DNA from: an uncultured Thermomicrobiaceae bacterium
GTDB taxonomy: Bacteria > Chloroflexota > Chloroflexia > Thermomicrobiales > Thermomicrobiaceae
Assembly: GCA_938082375.1 (NCBI GenBank)
Contig: CALKCJ010000019.1
Span: forward strand, 1 to 64,000
DNA: 64,000 bases
Direction of reading: 5' to 3'
Each line of letters opens with the position of its first letter. Position 1 is the stretch's first letter. The position numbers were made by a program, and so were the translations under genes. Shown one piece after another: positions 8,925-17,899 of this stretch. A model generated the notes under the pieces. The model searched no databases. It was not told the origin of the DNA and was given only the letters and a program-made list of their open reading frames with translations.

Positions 8925-11117
8925 ATGCCAAGCCGTCGTCACACAATCCGACTCCCTGGGCTGGCCCAGCTTGTGGCGATGCAGCGCCAGCATCCCTGGG
9001 CGGGATCGGTGCTGGCGATGGCAGCGTTCTTCTTCTTGGTCGCCCTTGTCCTCACGGTCGTCCTCTACACGACCTGGGAGACAGGTGAGCTGAACCTACG
9101 CGCCGGTCAGATCGCCGACCGGACGGTCAAGGCGCCTCGTACCGCCACATTCGAGAGCAAGCTCCTGACGGATCAGGCGCGTAAAGAAGCCTACGACGAC
9201 GCGCGCAACATCGTCCTCGTCCACGACCCGCTGATCGCGACGGCACAGCTCGAGGCGCTGAACCGACTACTGGCGCAGGTCGAGACGATCCGCGCCGAGC
9301 GGGGAGGGGATCTCACGGCGGCGACGCAGAAGGCGCAGGCAGCACTGGAAGGGCTGAGCGCAGACGATGCGCAGCTCTTGGTCAGCGTTAGCGACGCCTC
9401 GTGGTTACGGATCGAAGCCGAGGCCCGCCGGCTGCTTATGGCGGTGATGGGCGGGGAGGTGCGCCCGGAGAATGTCGCTGCGGCGAAAGAGTCGCTCTTC
9501 GGCCTGGCTGATCCATCGTTGAACTCCACCGAGCGCCGCTTGGCGGTCACGCTGGCACGGCCGTTTATCCGCGCTAACGTGCAGGTGGACGAGGAGCGTA
9601 CCAAGGCCGCGCGCGAGGCAGCCGCGAAGCAGGTGGAACCCGTACTCATCACGGTGCAGGCTGGACAGGTCATTGTGCGCGACGGGGATGTCGTGACTCC
9701 GGAGGTGATCGAGAAGCTCGAGTATTTTGGGCTGCTCACCCCAAGGCAGTCCTGGCAGCAGTTCATCGGCCTGCTCGGCGTACTGGCGCTGATCACCGCC
9801 GGGCTGACGTTTTCCTTGCATCGGTTCCTGCGTTATACGCGCCAGATGCGGCAGCTTCTGCTGATCGCGGCAATGGTGGTCGCGTCGGTTTCCCTCGGCC
9901 GGCTCGTGCTGCCCCACCCAGAACTCCGCTACATGTTCCCGATCGCCAGCGCAATCATGCTCCTGGCGATCCTGCTCGATTTCCGGATCGCTGCCATTAC
10001 CGCCGCCTTCACCAGCTTGTACCTCGGTGCTGTCGCCGGGCTCTCATATCAGATCACGCTCTTCGCGTTCCTGAGCAGTTTGGCCGGCGCTGCAGTGATC
10101 TGGCGGGCCGAGCGAACCGTGACCTTCCTGTGGAGCGGGTTGGCGGTCGCCGCAGCGACGGGCACGACCGCCCTCCTGTTCGCGCTGGTCGACAGCCGTG
10201 TGGCTGCTGCGCAAGCGGTGACGTTCCTGGTGTATGCGGCGGTGAACGGCGCGTTGTCGGCGAGCCTGTGCTTCCTTTCGTTCAGCCTGCTGGGCAGGCT
10301 GCTGGGCATTACCACACACCTCCAGCTTCTCGAGTTGGCGCACCCCAATCAGCCGTTGCTAGCCCGCCTCGCCCGCGAGGCGCCGGGTACCTACCACCAT
10401 AGTCTGGTTGTCAGCAACCTCGCCGAGGCGGCAGCGGAGGTGGTTGGTGGTGATCCGCTCTTGACCCGGGTCGCGGTGCTCTACCATGACATCGGTAAGG
10501 TGGTTCGGCCTACCTTCTTCGTCGAGAACCAGGCCAACCGGACGAACGTCCACGATACGCTCCACCCGCGCACCAGCGTGCAGCTCATCAAGGAGCACGT
10601 ATCCGAGGGCGTCCGGCTAGCGCGCAAGGCCCGCCTGCCGAAGCCGATCGTTGACGTGATCCAGCAGCACCACGGTACCTCGTTGATCCGGTACTTCTAC
10701 TCAAAGGCACTGGCGAGTGGCGAACCGGTGGACGAGGCCGAGTTCCGCTACCCTGGCCCCAAGCCGCAGACCAAGGAGGCGGGGGTCATCCTCCTGGCCG
10801 ACAGCGTGGAGGCGACGGTGAGGGCGGCCGCGCAGTCAGGCAAGCTCTACGAGGACGCGGCTGAGGGCGAGGCGGGCCGCCCGGGGAGCAAGCTCGAAGA
10901 GCTCGTTGACCGGATCATCCGCGAGCGGCTCGAGGACGGCCAGCTCGATGAGTGCGACCTGACCCTGCGCCAGGTCGGCGAGGTCCGCCGGGTATTCCTG
11001 AGCATCCTCGAGGGGATCTACCATCCGCGCATTGAATACCCGGAACTTGTGCGCCAGCCAGGACGGTATGCCGCTGTCGAGGAGACGACAGCACCGGCAA
11101 TGACTGAGGCCGACTAG
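8925..11117 (+). CDS. 7TM-HD family phosphohydrolase (PgpH-type c-di-AMP phosphodiesterase)
   Basis: A 730-residue membrane protein of the 7TMR-HD family, whose Listeria member PgpH degrades cyclic di-AMP. One helix near residues 25-45 leads to an extracytoplasmic 7TMR-HDED domain (to about 280). Seven membrane helices follow (about 285-460), then a cytoplasmic HD domain with the metal-binding pattern TYHHSLVVSNLAEAA and LYHDIGK. I chose ATG 8925 because GGAGGGA precedes it; an upstream ATG at 8853 lacks a site and would add 24 unrelated residues. It lies just before ybeY, the usual arrangement. The cyclic di-AMP substrate is inferred from the family. Confidence 0.86.
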   Translation: MPSRRHTIRLPGLAQLVAMQRQHPWAGSVLAMAAFFFLVALVLTVVLYTTWETGELNLRAGQIADRTVKAPRTATFESKLLTDQARKEAYDDARNIVLVHDPLIATAQLEALNRLLAQVETIRAERGGDLTAATQKAQAALEGLSADDAQLLVSVSDASWLRIEAEARRLLMAVMGGEVRPENVAAAKESLFGLADPSLNSTERRLAVTLARPFIRANVQVDEERTKAAREAAAKQVEPVLITVQAGQVIVRDGDVVTPEVIEKLEYFGLLTPRQSWQQFIGLLGVLALITAGLTFSLHRFLRYTRQMRQLLLIAAMVVASVSLGRLVLPHPELRYMFPIASAIMLLAILLDFRIAAITAAFTSLYLGAVAGLSYQITLFAFLSSLAGAAVIWRAERTVTFLWSGLAVAAATGTTALLFALVDSRVAAAQAVTFLVYAAVNGALSASLCFLSFSLLGRLLGITTHLQLLELAHPNQPLLARLAREAPGTYHHSLVVSNLAEAAAEVVGGDPLLTRVAVLYHDIGKVVRPTFFVENQANRTNVHDTLHPRTSVQLIKEHVSEGVRLARKARLPKPIVDVIQQHHGTSLIRYFYSKALASGEPVDEAEFRYPGPKPQTKEAGVILLADSVEATVRAAAQSGKLYEDAAEGEAGRPGSKLEELVDRIIRERLEDGQLDECDLTLRQVGEVRRVFLSILEGIYHPRIEYPELVRQPGRYAAVEETTAPAMTEAD

Positions 11118-11129
11118 TGAGCGACGCCG

Positions 11130-11582
11130 ATGGGCAGATTGACCGTTGAGCTCCAGGTCAGCCCCGGTATCTTTCTTCCCTCGATTGAACGCCTGAAGGA
11201 ACTCCTGCAGTTCGCCGCCGAGCAGGAAGGTGCTTGGGGTGAGCTTGGCCTCTGGATCTGTCGAGACGAGGAAATCGCCGAACTCCACGCGCGTTACCAG
11301 GGGATACCCGGCCCCACCGATGTGCTGAGCTTTCCGGGAGACCCTCCCTATCTGGGGGACATTGCGGTGTCGGCCGATACGGCCGCGGCGCAGGCTCGGG
11401 AGGTCGGACACAGCGCCCGTCGCGAGATCGCCTACCTTGCGCTGCATGGCTTGCTCCATTTGCTCGGTTACGATGACCTTGACGACGCGAGCCGCGCGTT
11501 CATGCTGGCTCGGCAAGACGAGCTGCTCCAGGCATTCGAGCAGGAGTGCCCAGGTGCGTGGGAAGACCCGTCCGGCCATTAG
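11130..11582 (+). CDS. ybeY: Endoribonuclease YbeY (rRNA maturation factor)
   Basis: A 150-residue UPF0054 protein involved in 16S rRNA 3'-end maturation and ribosome quality control. The family core is present: YQGIPGPTDVLSFPG, then GDIAVS and the zinc motif. That motif normally has three His (H-G-x-L-H-L-x-G-Y-D-H). Here it reads HGLLHLLGYDD, so His106 and His110 are kept but the third ligand is Asp116. Asp can bind zinc, so activity is possible. The gene follows the HD phosphohydrolase by 12 bases, and the next gene starts 29 bases inside it. Confidence 0.86.
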   Translation: MGRLTVELQVSPGIFLPSIERLKELLQFAAEQEGAWGELGLWICRDEEIAELHARYQGIPGPTDVLSFPGDPPYLGDIAVSADTAAAQAREVGHSARREIAYLALHGLLHLLGYDDLDDASRAFMLARQDELLQAFEQECPGAWEDPSGH

Positions 11583-12624
11583 CCTGATCCTGACCGTCAA
11601 AGACGAGGCGGAGTCGCTGCCCGGACTCCTGGCATCGATCGCCGCGCAGACCTGGTTGCCCGACGAGGTCATCGTCGTGGACGGCGGCTCACGCGACCAG
11701 ACGGTGGCGATCCTGCAGGAGTGGATCGCCCGGCTGCCGCTCACTGTCGTCGAGCTGCCGGGCGCCTCGATTGCCCAGGGGCGGAACGCGGCGCTAGAGC
11801 GAGCGCGCGGCGAGCTGGTGGCGGTGACTGACGGCGGGGTGATCCTGGAACCGGACTGGCTGCAGCGGCTTGTCGAGCCATTCCTGGTGGACGAGCGCGA
11901 GCAGCCGGATGTCGTATCTGGTTTCTTTCGGGCGGCACCGCACACGCTCTTTGAGCTGGCCCTGGGGGTGACGACGCTGCCTGACGTTGAGGAGATCCGG
12001 CCGGCGCGATTCCTCCCTTCAAGTCGCTCGGTGGCGTTCCGGCGGAGCTGGTTCCAGGCCGGAATTCGCTATCCGGAATGGCTCGACTACTGCGAGGACG
12101 TGGTGTTCGACCTGCGCCTGCGCCGCGCAGGTGCCCGCTTCTGCTTTCGCCCCCAGGCAGTGGTCTGGTTCCGCCCACGGCACTCCCTCAGGGAGTTCTG
12201 GCGCCAGTACTACCGGTACGCGCGCGGCGACGGCAAAGCCGGGCTGTTCACCGGCCGGCACCTGATCCGCTACGCGACGTACCTGGGTCTGATCCCAGCA
12301 GTACTGCTCACGCGCGACCGCTGGCTGGCGCTGGTGGCTGGGCTGGGCGCGCTAGCCTACCTGCGTCGCCCGCTGTGGCGACTCTGGCAGCGCCGCGAGG
12401 TCGACCCCAAGCGTCTCGTGGTTGCCGCGCTGCTGGTTCCCCTGATCCGGCTGGTGGGCGATCTCGCCAAGATGGCCGGCTATCCAGCCGGCGTCGCCTG
12501 GCGGGTGCGACGCTACGGCCCCCGGCGTACCTGGCGGAGCATCCCCGAGCCGGTCAACCCGGCAGACGCTGGCGTGCCTGCTGGAGTAACGCCAGCCGAA
12601 GAAACTCGGCTGCCCATAGGCTGA
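11554..12624 (+). CDS. Glycosyltransferase family 2
   Basis: A 356-residue GT-A glycosyltransferase. The N-terminus shows the donor-binding start SLILTVKDEAESLPGLL, then DEVIVVDGGSRDQT. The usual DxD is replaced by TDGG in LVAVTDGGVILEPDW. A central acidic YCEDVVFDLRLRRAG resembles the ED-x-x-x base motif of this family. One or two hydrophobic helices (IRYATYLGLIPAVLL onward) near residue 250 suggest membrane attachment. The GTG at 11554 has AGGAG eight bases upstream and lies 29 bases inside ybeY. The 3' end overlaps cinA on the other strand by 71 bases, an unusually long convergent overlap. The acceptor is unknown. Confidence 0.78.
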   Translation: MRGKTRPAISLILTVKDEAESLPGLLASIAAQTWLPDEVIVVDGGSRDQTVAILQEWIARLPLTVVELPGASIAQGRNAALERARGELVAVTDGGVILEPDWLQRLVEPFLVDEREQPDVVSGFFRAAPHTLFELALGVTTLPDVEEIRPARFLPSSRSVAFRRSWFQAGIRYPEWLDYCEDVVFDLRLRRAGARFCFRPQAVVWFRPRHSLREFWRQYYRYARGDGKAGLFTGRHLIRYATYLGLIPAVLLTRDRWLALVAGLGALAYLRRPLWRLWQRREVDPKRLVVAALLVPLIRLVGDLAKMAGYPAGVAWRVRRYGPRRTWRSIPEPVNPADAGVPAGVTPAEETRLPIG

Positions 12625-13771
12625 CACGCCGTCGGATCTCGGAGGCAGGTGACGTGACCTGATGTCGTCGCTCCAGAGTAGCGGCAGGGGTTTGCAGCCG
12701 GAGGATCGCCTCGCCTCGTGTCCGGTCGGGTGTCGCACCCGGCGTCATCCTGATCACCACGGCGTAGAGGCAGTCAGCCCTCTCGAGGTTGACGTGGCCC
12801 AGCGCGATCGCCTCCTGAGCTAGCGTCTCCAGAGTGAGCGTGTCGCTCGCGGGCCAACAGGGATAGACCAGGCAACCAGCGAGGGTATCCCTCGCGAGTG
12901 GCTCCTCGACCAGGACGTTCGAGATCCGGCCGCCGCTGTCGACCTCGACGACGCCGAGCCGCCACCGCAGCCAGAGCAGCGGTTCCAGCACCGCGGTGCC
13001 GAGCGAGGTCGTCTCGTCACCGTAGACGTGGTCGCCCAGCCGCGAGCGGATCTCCTGCGCGACGCGTGCGATGGTCGTCTCAGCCTGCGCCGCGTTCGCC
13101 GCCTGGGCCGTGATCCTCACGTGGACGCCGTCGTCCTTCGCATAGGTAGCGACGACTGGATAGCTGGCTGCGACCAAGTCGGCGATGGCCTGCTCGACGA
13201 CCGACTCGCCCAACCCGATCGTCTTGAGCGTGACCGAGCGGATGGCGCCGCCACCGAGATACGGTATCAGGCGGGGTACGGCGTGCTCGCGCCACATCCG
13301 CATCATCTCCCGCGGCACGCCGGGCATGGTGACGATGAAGTGGCCATCGCGGCGTACGAGCCATCCTGGTGCGGTACCGATCGGATTCGGCAGCGGTTCC
13401 GCCGAAGGGATAAGCCAGGCCTGCTTGGCATTCTGCTCGGGCATGACCAGGCCGCGTGCGGCGAAGAAGGCCCGGATCTGCTCGAGCAACTCGGGGTTGA
13501 CCGTGACCGGCTCGCCGAGCAGGGAGGCGATGGCCTCGCGGGTGAGGTCGTCGGCCGTCGGGCCGATGCCGCCGGTGGTGATGATGAGCTCGGCGTCCTC
13601 CCAGGCACGCTGTAGCGCGCGGAGGATGTGGTCGAGCGTGTCACCGACCTGGCAGACGCCGAGTAGCTCGACACCAAGCCCAGTCAACTCCTGTGCGAGA
13701 AACGTGGCGTTCGTATCGGTGAGGTGGCCGTCGAGGAGCTCGGAGCCGATCGAGAGCACAACTGCGCGCAT
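12554..13771 (-). CDS. cinA: CinA family protein with degenerate amidase domain
   Basis: A 405-residue CinA-type protein. The N-terminal COG1058 (MoaB/MogA-like) domain, which in relatives hydrolyses ADP-ribose, is intact: IGSELLDGHLTDTNATFLA, TTGGIGPTADD, and MPGVPREM. The C-terminal nicotinamide-mononucleotide amidase domain normally has A-E-S-C-T-G-G with a catalytic Ser. Here the matching stretch reads V-E-V-D-S-G-G (residues 275-281), so the Ser is replaced by Val277. The amidase is therefore probably dead while the N-terminal domain may work. The ATG at 13771 has GGAGGT upstream and is preferred over an ATG seven codons earlier. Confidence 0.82.
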   Translation of the reverse strand: MRAVVLSIGSELLDGHLTDTNATFLAQELTGLGVELLGVCQVGDTLDHILRALQRAWEDAELIITTGGIGPTADDLTREAIASLLGEPVTVNPELLEQIRAFFAARGLVMPEQNAKQAWLIPSAEPLPNPIGTAPGWLVRRDGHFIVTMPGVPREMMRMWREHAVPRLIPYLGGGAIRSVTLKTIGLGESVVEQAIADLVAASYPVVATYAKDDGVHVRITAQAANAAQAETTIARVAQEIRSRLGDHVYGDETTSLGTAVLEPLLWLRWRLGVVEVDSGGRISNVLVEEPLARDTLAGCLVYPCWPASDTLTLETLAQEAIALGHVNLERADCLYAVVIRMTPGATPDRTRGEAILRLQTPAATLERRHQVTSPASEIRRRVSLWAAEFLRLALLQQARQRLPG

Positions 13772-13843
13772 CGGTGACCTCCAGGCAGGCACGGTTCGGT
13801 TGCGCGGCCGATCATAGCACGCGGTGGTGGCTGCAGGTTAAGG

Positions 13844-13876
13844 AAAAACCGAGCGGGCGCCGCCGAGCGCCCGCTC
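13844..13876 (-). terminator. Terminator of the tRNA-Arg transcript
   Basis: A perfect 10-bp stem (GAGCGGGCGC at 13851-13860 against GCGCCCGCTC at 13867-13876) with a 6-base loop is followed on the minus strand by GGTTTTT. It lies just past the tRNA-Arg 3' end. Confidence 0.8.
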
Positions 13877-13881
13877 TGGAG

Positions 13882-13954
13882 TACCCTCGGAGGGATTCGA
13901 ACCCCCAACCCCTTGGTCCGAAGCCAAGTGCTCTGTCCGTTGAGCTACGAGGGC
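13882..13954 (-). tRNA. tRNA-Arg (anticodon TCG)
   Basis: A 73-base cloverleaf on the minus strand. GCCCTCG pairs with CGAGGGT with a terminal G-T wobble. The D-arm has TAGCTCAACGGA, the anticodon stem CTTGG/CCAAG closes CTTCGGA with anticodon TCG (13919-13921), and the T-arm carries GGTTCGAATCC. The discriminator is A and no CCA is encoded. It reads CGA and related Arg codons. Confidence 0.92.
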
Positions 13955-14026
13955 TCGTTCACTCCTCAGGCCATAGTGTAGCACACGAAGCCGCAATTCG
14001 GCCAGACGGTCTGTTGGAGCTGCTCC

Positions 14027-14926
14027 TTACCGTTCCCGTCGCCAGGGGTCGAGCGCATCGCGCAGCCCATCGCCGACGAGATTGAACGCGAGTACAGTGA
14101 CAAAGATGGCCATACCCGGGAAAACCGCGACCCACCAGCCCATCCGCATGTCGACTCGGCCATCGGCAAGCATGTTGCCCCAGGAGGGCGTGGGCGGCTG
14201 CACGCCGAGGCCCAGGAACGAGAGGCTCGACTCGAGCAGGATGGCGTAGGAGAGCCAGAGTGTGGCCTGGACAATAATAGCCGGTAACGCGTTCGGCAAC
14301 AGGTGCCGTACCATGATCCGCGCCGTCGAGGCCCCAAGCGCCCGGGCGGCAAGCACGTAGTCTAGGGCCTTTAAGCGGAGGAACTCGCCGCGCACGAGCC
14401 TGGCCGTCGTCATCCACGAGGTGAAGCCGATTACGATGACCGTCGTCTTGATACCCGGGGTGAAGAGGGCCGCTGCAGCGATGAGCAAGAAGAGCAAGGG
14501 TATCGCCAGCATAATGTCGGTCAAGCGCATGATGACGTTGTCCACGATTCCGCCAAGGTAGCCGGCCACGGCGCCGAGTGTGATCCCGATCAGCATGATG
14601 AGCGAGACCGCAGCGAAACCGACTGAAAGAGAGACCCGAGAGCCGACCAGTACCCGGCTGAAGACGTCGCGCGTCTGCCGATCGGTTCCCATCCAGTGCT
14701 GGGCGCTCGGGGGCTTCAATGGCTGACCAGGGTTAAAGGCGCGGTAGTCGTAGGGGGCGAGGAAAGGTGCGAGGATGGCGGTCAGGTAGAGGAGCAGGAG
14801 CACCACGCCGCCCGCGACCGCCAGCCGGTTACGCCTGAAGCTTCGCCAGGCCAGGCGCAACTGCGATTCTGGTGGGCGGCTCAACCGGTCGACTCTCAGG
14901 GAAGGCGTCGCAACGGTCTCGGCCAT
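14027..14926 (-). CDS. Peptide-type ABC transporter permease (DppC/OppC family)
   Basis: A 299-residue inner-membrane permease of the binding-protein-dependent family. A first helix (VAGGVVLLLLYLTAILAPFLAPY) is followed by the OppC-type HWMGTDRQTRDVFSRVL segment, four to five more helices and the ATPase-docking EAA loop, EFLRLKALDYVLAARALGAS. It pairs with the upstream DppB-type permease to form the channel for a peptide, nickel or sugar substrate. The ATG at 14926 has GGAGG twelve bases upstream. It is the last gene of this cassette and no ATPase gene follows; next downstream is tRNA-Arg. Confidence 0.87.
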   Translation of the reverse strand: MAETVATPSLRVDRLSRPPESQLRLAWRSFRRNRLAVAGGVVLLLLYLTAILAPFLAPYDYRAFNPGQPLKPPSAQHWMGTDRQTRDVFSRVLVGSRVSLSVGFAAVSLIMLIGITLGAVAGYLGGIVDNVIMRLTDIMLAIPLLFLLIAAAALFTPGIKTTVIVIGFTSWMTTARLVRGEFLRLKALDYVLAARALGASTARIMVRHLLPNALPAIIVQATLWLSYAILLESSLSFLGLGVQPPTPSWGNMLADGRVDMRMGWWVAVFPGMAIFVTVLAFNLVGDGLRDALDPWRRER

Positions 14927-14967
14927 AACTTTTTTACGCCTCCAGTCCGTGACCCGGGTGCGCGCAG

Positions 14968-15927
14968 CTAGTCGAATGCAATGCGCGGGTCGACCAGTGC
15001 GTAGACGATATCGACGAGCACGTTCACAATCAGGATGAAGCTGCCGGCCAGCAGCGTGAGCGCGAGGATGACGGGGTAGTCGCGGCGAAGGATCGATTCG
15101 TAGGCGAGCGAGCCCAGCCCCGGCCATCCGAAGATGTACTCCACGATCACAGAACCGCTGAGCAGCCCGGCGAGCTGGTTGCCGACCACCGTGACCATGG
15201 GGATCAGCGCGTTCCGAAGCGCGTGGCTATAGATCACCACGCGCTCGGGTAAGCCCTTGGCGCGTGCCGTCCTAACGTAGTCCTGCGCGATCACGTCGAG
15301 CATGCTCGAGCGCATAAAGCGGACAAAGATCGGCAACACGGCTGTAACCAGAACCGTGATGGGCATGACGTAGTACGCGAGGCGTGAAAACCCCTGCGCA
15401 CTTGCTCCGGAGCCGAATGGCGGCAGCCAGCCCAGTTTGACCGCGAAAAGGAGTTGGAGGAGCAGTGCGATCCAGAAGTTGGGCATCGCGAGGCCGAGCA
15501 GCACGCCGACCGTCGTCGTATGGTCGAAGAGGGAGTAGCGCCGCTGGGCGGAGATCACGCCGATCGGGATCGCGAGTGCCAGCGCGATCAGGAGGGCGAG
15601 GCTCTGGAGCTGTACCGTCACCCACAGCCGCGCTTGGATGAGATCGATCACCGGAGTACGGTTGAACGTATACGCTGTGCCGAAGTCGAGCCGAGCCACG
15701 CGCGAGGCCCAGATCGCATACTGCACGGGGAGTGGCTTATCGAGTCCGAGGTTCCGGCGCACTTGTGCAACCAGTTCTGGGTCGATGGCTTGCTCGGAGA
15801 TGAAGGCGAGTGCTGGGTCGCCGGGGGCGAGGTGAATGAGGGTGAAGACAACGATGCTCAAGCCGACCAGGAGGAACGGCAGGAGCAGGAGGCGACGGAC
15901 GATGTAGGCACGGCTTCCTGGCGTCAC
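14968..15927 (-). CDS. Peptide-type ABC transporter permease (DppB/OppB family)
   Basis: A 319-residue permease with six helices, starting with IVRRLLLLPFLLVGLSIVVF and the family's LAPGDPA. The EAA loop is DYVRTARAKGLPERVVIYSH and the C-terminus ends in VDIVYALVDPRIAFD, typical of DppB. The GTG start has GGGGAGG upstream. It lies between the solute-binding protein and the DppC-type permease, 41 bases from the latter. Substrate specificity cannot be read from the permease; peptides are the default for this family. Confidence 0.87.
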   Translation of the reverse strand: MTPGSRAYIVRRLLLLPFLLVGLSIVVFTLIHLAPGDPALAFISEQAIDPELVAQVRRNLGLDKPLPVQYAIWASRVARLDFGTAYTFNRTPVIDLIQARLWVTVQLQSLALLIALALAIPIGVISAQRRYSLFDHTTTVGVLLGLAMPNFWIALLLQLLFAVKLGWLPPFGSGASAQGFSRLAYYVMPITVLVTAVLPIFVRFMRSSMLDVIAQDYVRTARAKGLPERVVIYSHALRNALIPMVTVVGNQLAGLLSGSVIVEYIFGWPGLGSLAYESILRRDYPVILALTLLAGSFILIVNVLVDIVYALVDPRIAFD

Positions 15928-15960
15928 GAGGTGACGGCCTCCCCAGCGAGCAACGATTGG

Positions 15961-16013
15961 CCTCGGCGGAGCGAGTGCACGCCCGGCCCCGGGATTGGCT
16001 CACCCCGCCGAGG
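15961..16013 (-). other. Intercistronic stem-loop after the solute-binding protein gene
   Basis: CCTCGGCGG (15961-15969) pairs with CCGCCGAGG (16005-16013), with a smaller CCCGG/CCGGG hairpin inside. It sits between the binding-protein gene and its permeases. Such structures usually stabilise or partly end the upstream message, so that the binding protein is made in excess. Confidence 0.5.
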
Positions 16014-16031
16014 TTTCCTTACGCGGCTGCG

Positions 16032-17828
16032 CTAGCTCTTGACCCGGTACCACTCCTCGAGGCGCTCGAAGAACGAGAGCACCGTGTTGACATACCCAGC
16101 GAAGTCTTTCGTGACGACGTTAATGAACGGCCGATCCCACGCGTAGAAGACTGGCACGTCCTTTTGGATCAACTCTTGGACGCGCCCGTAGATCTCCTTC
16201 CGCTTCTGGATATCGAGTGTTCGGCGTCCCTCTTCGAGCAGGCGGTCCATCTCGGGATTGGAATACCCCGAGACATTGCGTGGCGAGCTGGAGTGGAACC
16301 ACAGGTACAGCTCATCGGGGTCGACCGTCATGCCAGAGAAGGTGGGGCAAATGAGCTCGAAAGTACCTTTGGTGCCCTCCTGAACGACCTGTGTCCACTC
16401 CTTGAGGTCAGGCACTCCTTCCACGCCAATCTCGGCGAGGGCCTGCTGAGTGAAGGTGACCCAGTCTTCCCGGAACTTGTTTCCGGCGTTCGCCGTGAGC
16501 CGCACGCGCAGGCCAGTGGCGCCAGCCTCCTGGATCAATTGCTTGGCCGCTTGCGGGTCATAGGGGATGCGCTGCAGCCCTTGCTTGAAGGCCCAATGCC
16601 CGGGCGGAACCGGCCCGATGGCCGGCTTACCAAGTCCCAATAGGAAGTCTGAAGCGAACCGATCGACATCGATCGCCATCGCGATGGCCCGGCGCACCCG
16701 GGGATCGGCGAGTGCCTCGACGTTCTTCTCCCCGAAGTTCCAGCCGTTGATGTCGACCCCCGGCGGCCGCACCAGCACGACAAGGTTCTCACGCGCTCGC
16801 AACTGATCGGCCAGCGTCGGCTGGGCGTACATCGAGGCTTCGATATCGCCGGTCTCGAGCGCGATCACGAGCGACTGGGAGTCGGCGATGGTGCGATGGG
16901 TGAAGCCGTCGAGGTACGGCAAACCCTGCTGCCAGTAGTGTGGGTTGCGCTCGGCGACGAAATCGCCGCCGATATTCCAGCTCTTGAAGATGAACGGCCC
17001 GGCACCGACGGGTTGCTGGAAGAAGGGATCGTCAGTAAGGCTCTTCCCCTCCAGCAGGTGCTTCGGCAAGGGCCGCAGCCAGCGCAGGTTGGCGAGGAAG
17101 GCCGCGTTCGGCTCCTTGAGCGTGATCTTGATCGTCTTCTCGTCGACGACTTCGATCCCTTTAATCGTGTCGGCCTGGCCCTGGTTGTACTCTTCGGCCC
17201 CCTGGATACCGATAAAGCGCGGTACAAAGGGGCTCGCGGTCTCCTTCTTCAGGATCGCGTGCAGCGTAAAGGCAATGTCGTCTGCGGTCAGCGGCGTCCC
17301 ATCGCTAAACGTGACGCCGTCCTGTAACGTGAAGGCATAGGTCGTGTCTCCCTCGACCTTCCACTCCTTGGCGATGTTCGGCACCGGCTCAAGGGTCTCG
17401 AGGTCGAGCTTGAGGAACTCGTCGAAGAGCATGCGGGCACGCCACTGGCCTTCGCTCTCGTTGGTCAAAAGCGGGTTGATAGTCTGCGCCTCGCCGAGTG
17501 TGCCGATGACGATCGTGCCACCCCGCTGCGGCCCGCCGGCTGCGGCTGTCGGTGTCGCGCCTGTCGCTGGGGTGGGCGCCGCGCCGGTAACCGGGGTCTG
17601 AGCGGCCGCCGGTGTGGTCGGCGTTGGGGTCGCCGCTTGAGTTGCCTCGCGCTCGCTCACCTGGCCGCACGCCACCAGCACGGGAATGACGGTCGCCGCG
17701 GCGCTGCCGGCCGCGATCATGCGCAAAAACTGCCGGCGGTCGATGCCGAGCTCGGCGAAGTACGCTTCGTAGCGACGAAACTGGCGTACGATCGTTTCAG
17801 CTCGCTCGCGGGAGATTCTTTCAGCCAT
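16032..17828 (-). CDS. ABC transporter substrate-binding lipoprotein, family 5
   Basis: A 598-residue extracytoplasmic solute-binding protein of the peptide/nickel family (SBP_bac_5). The N-terminus has a twin-Arg signal, DRRQFLRMIAAGS, and a lipobox ending VLVACG, so it is probably Tat-exported and lipid-anchored. A linker rich in Thr, Pro and Ala follows. The family core shows as NIAKEWKVEGDTTYAFTL, FSDGTPLTADDIAFT and VGAGPFIFKSW. It is the first component of the cassette with the two downstream permeases. The M24 gene lies 71 bases upstream on the same strand, so the substrate may be a peptide or small amide, but this is inference. Confidence 0.87.
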   Translation of the reverse strand: MAERISRERAETIVRQFRRYEAYFAELGIDRRQFLRMIAAGSAAATVIPVLVACGQVSEREATQAATPTPTTPAAAQTPVTGAAPTPATGATPTAAAGGPQRGGTIVIGTLGEAQTINPLLTNESEGQWRARMLFDEFLKLDLETLEPVPNIAKEWKVEGDTTYAFTLQDGVTFSDGTPLTADDIAFTLHAILKKETASPFVPRFIGIQGAEEYNQGQADTIKGIEVVDEKTIKITLKEPNAAFLANLRWLRPLPKHLLEGKSLTDDPFFQQPVGAGPFIFKSWNIGGDFVAERNPHYWQQGLPYLDGFTHRTIADSQSLVIALETGDIEASMYAQPTLADQLRARENLVVLVRPPGVDINGWNFGEKNVEALADPRVRRAIAMAIDVDRFASDFLLGLGKPAIGPVPPGHWAFKQGLQRIPYDPQAAKQLIQEAGATGLRVRLTANAGNKFREDWVTFTQQALAEIGVEGVPDLKEWTQVVQEGTKGTFELICPTFSGMTVDPDELYLWFHSSSPRNVSGYSNPEMDRLLEEGRRTLDIQKRKEIYGRVQELIQKDVPVFYAWDRPFINVVTKDFAGYVNTVLSFFERLEEWYRVKS

Positions 17829-17899
17829 CGTCCTCCTCCGTTTCTACCCGTATGAGCGAATCGAGCTCTACGCGCTATTTCCTCAGCCCATCTTGCTGG

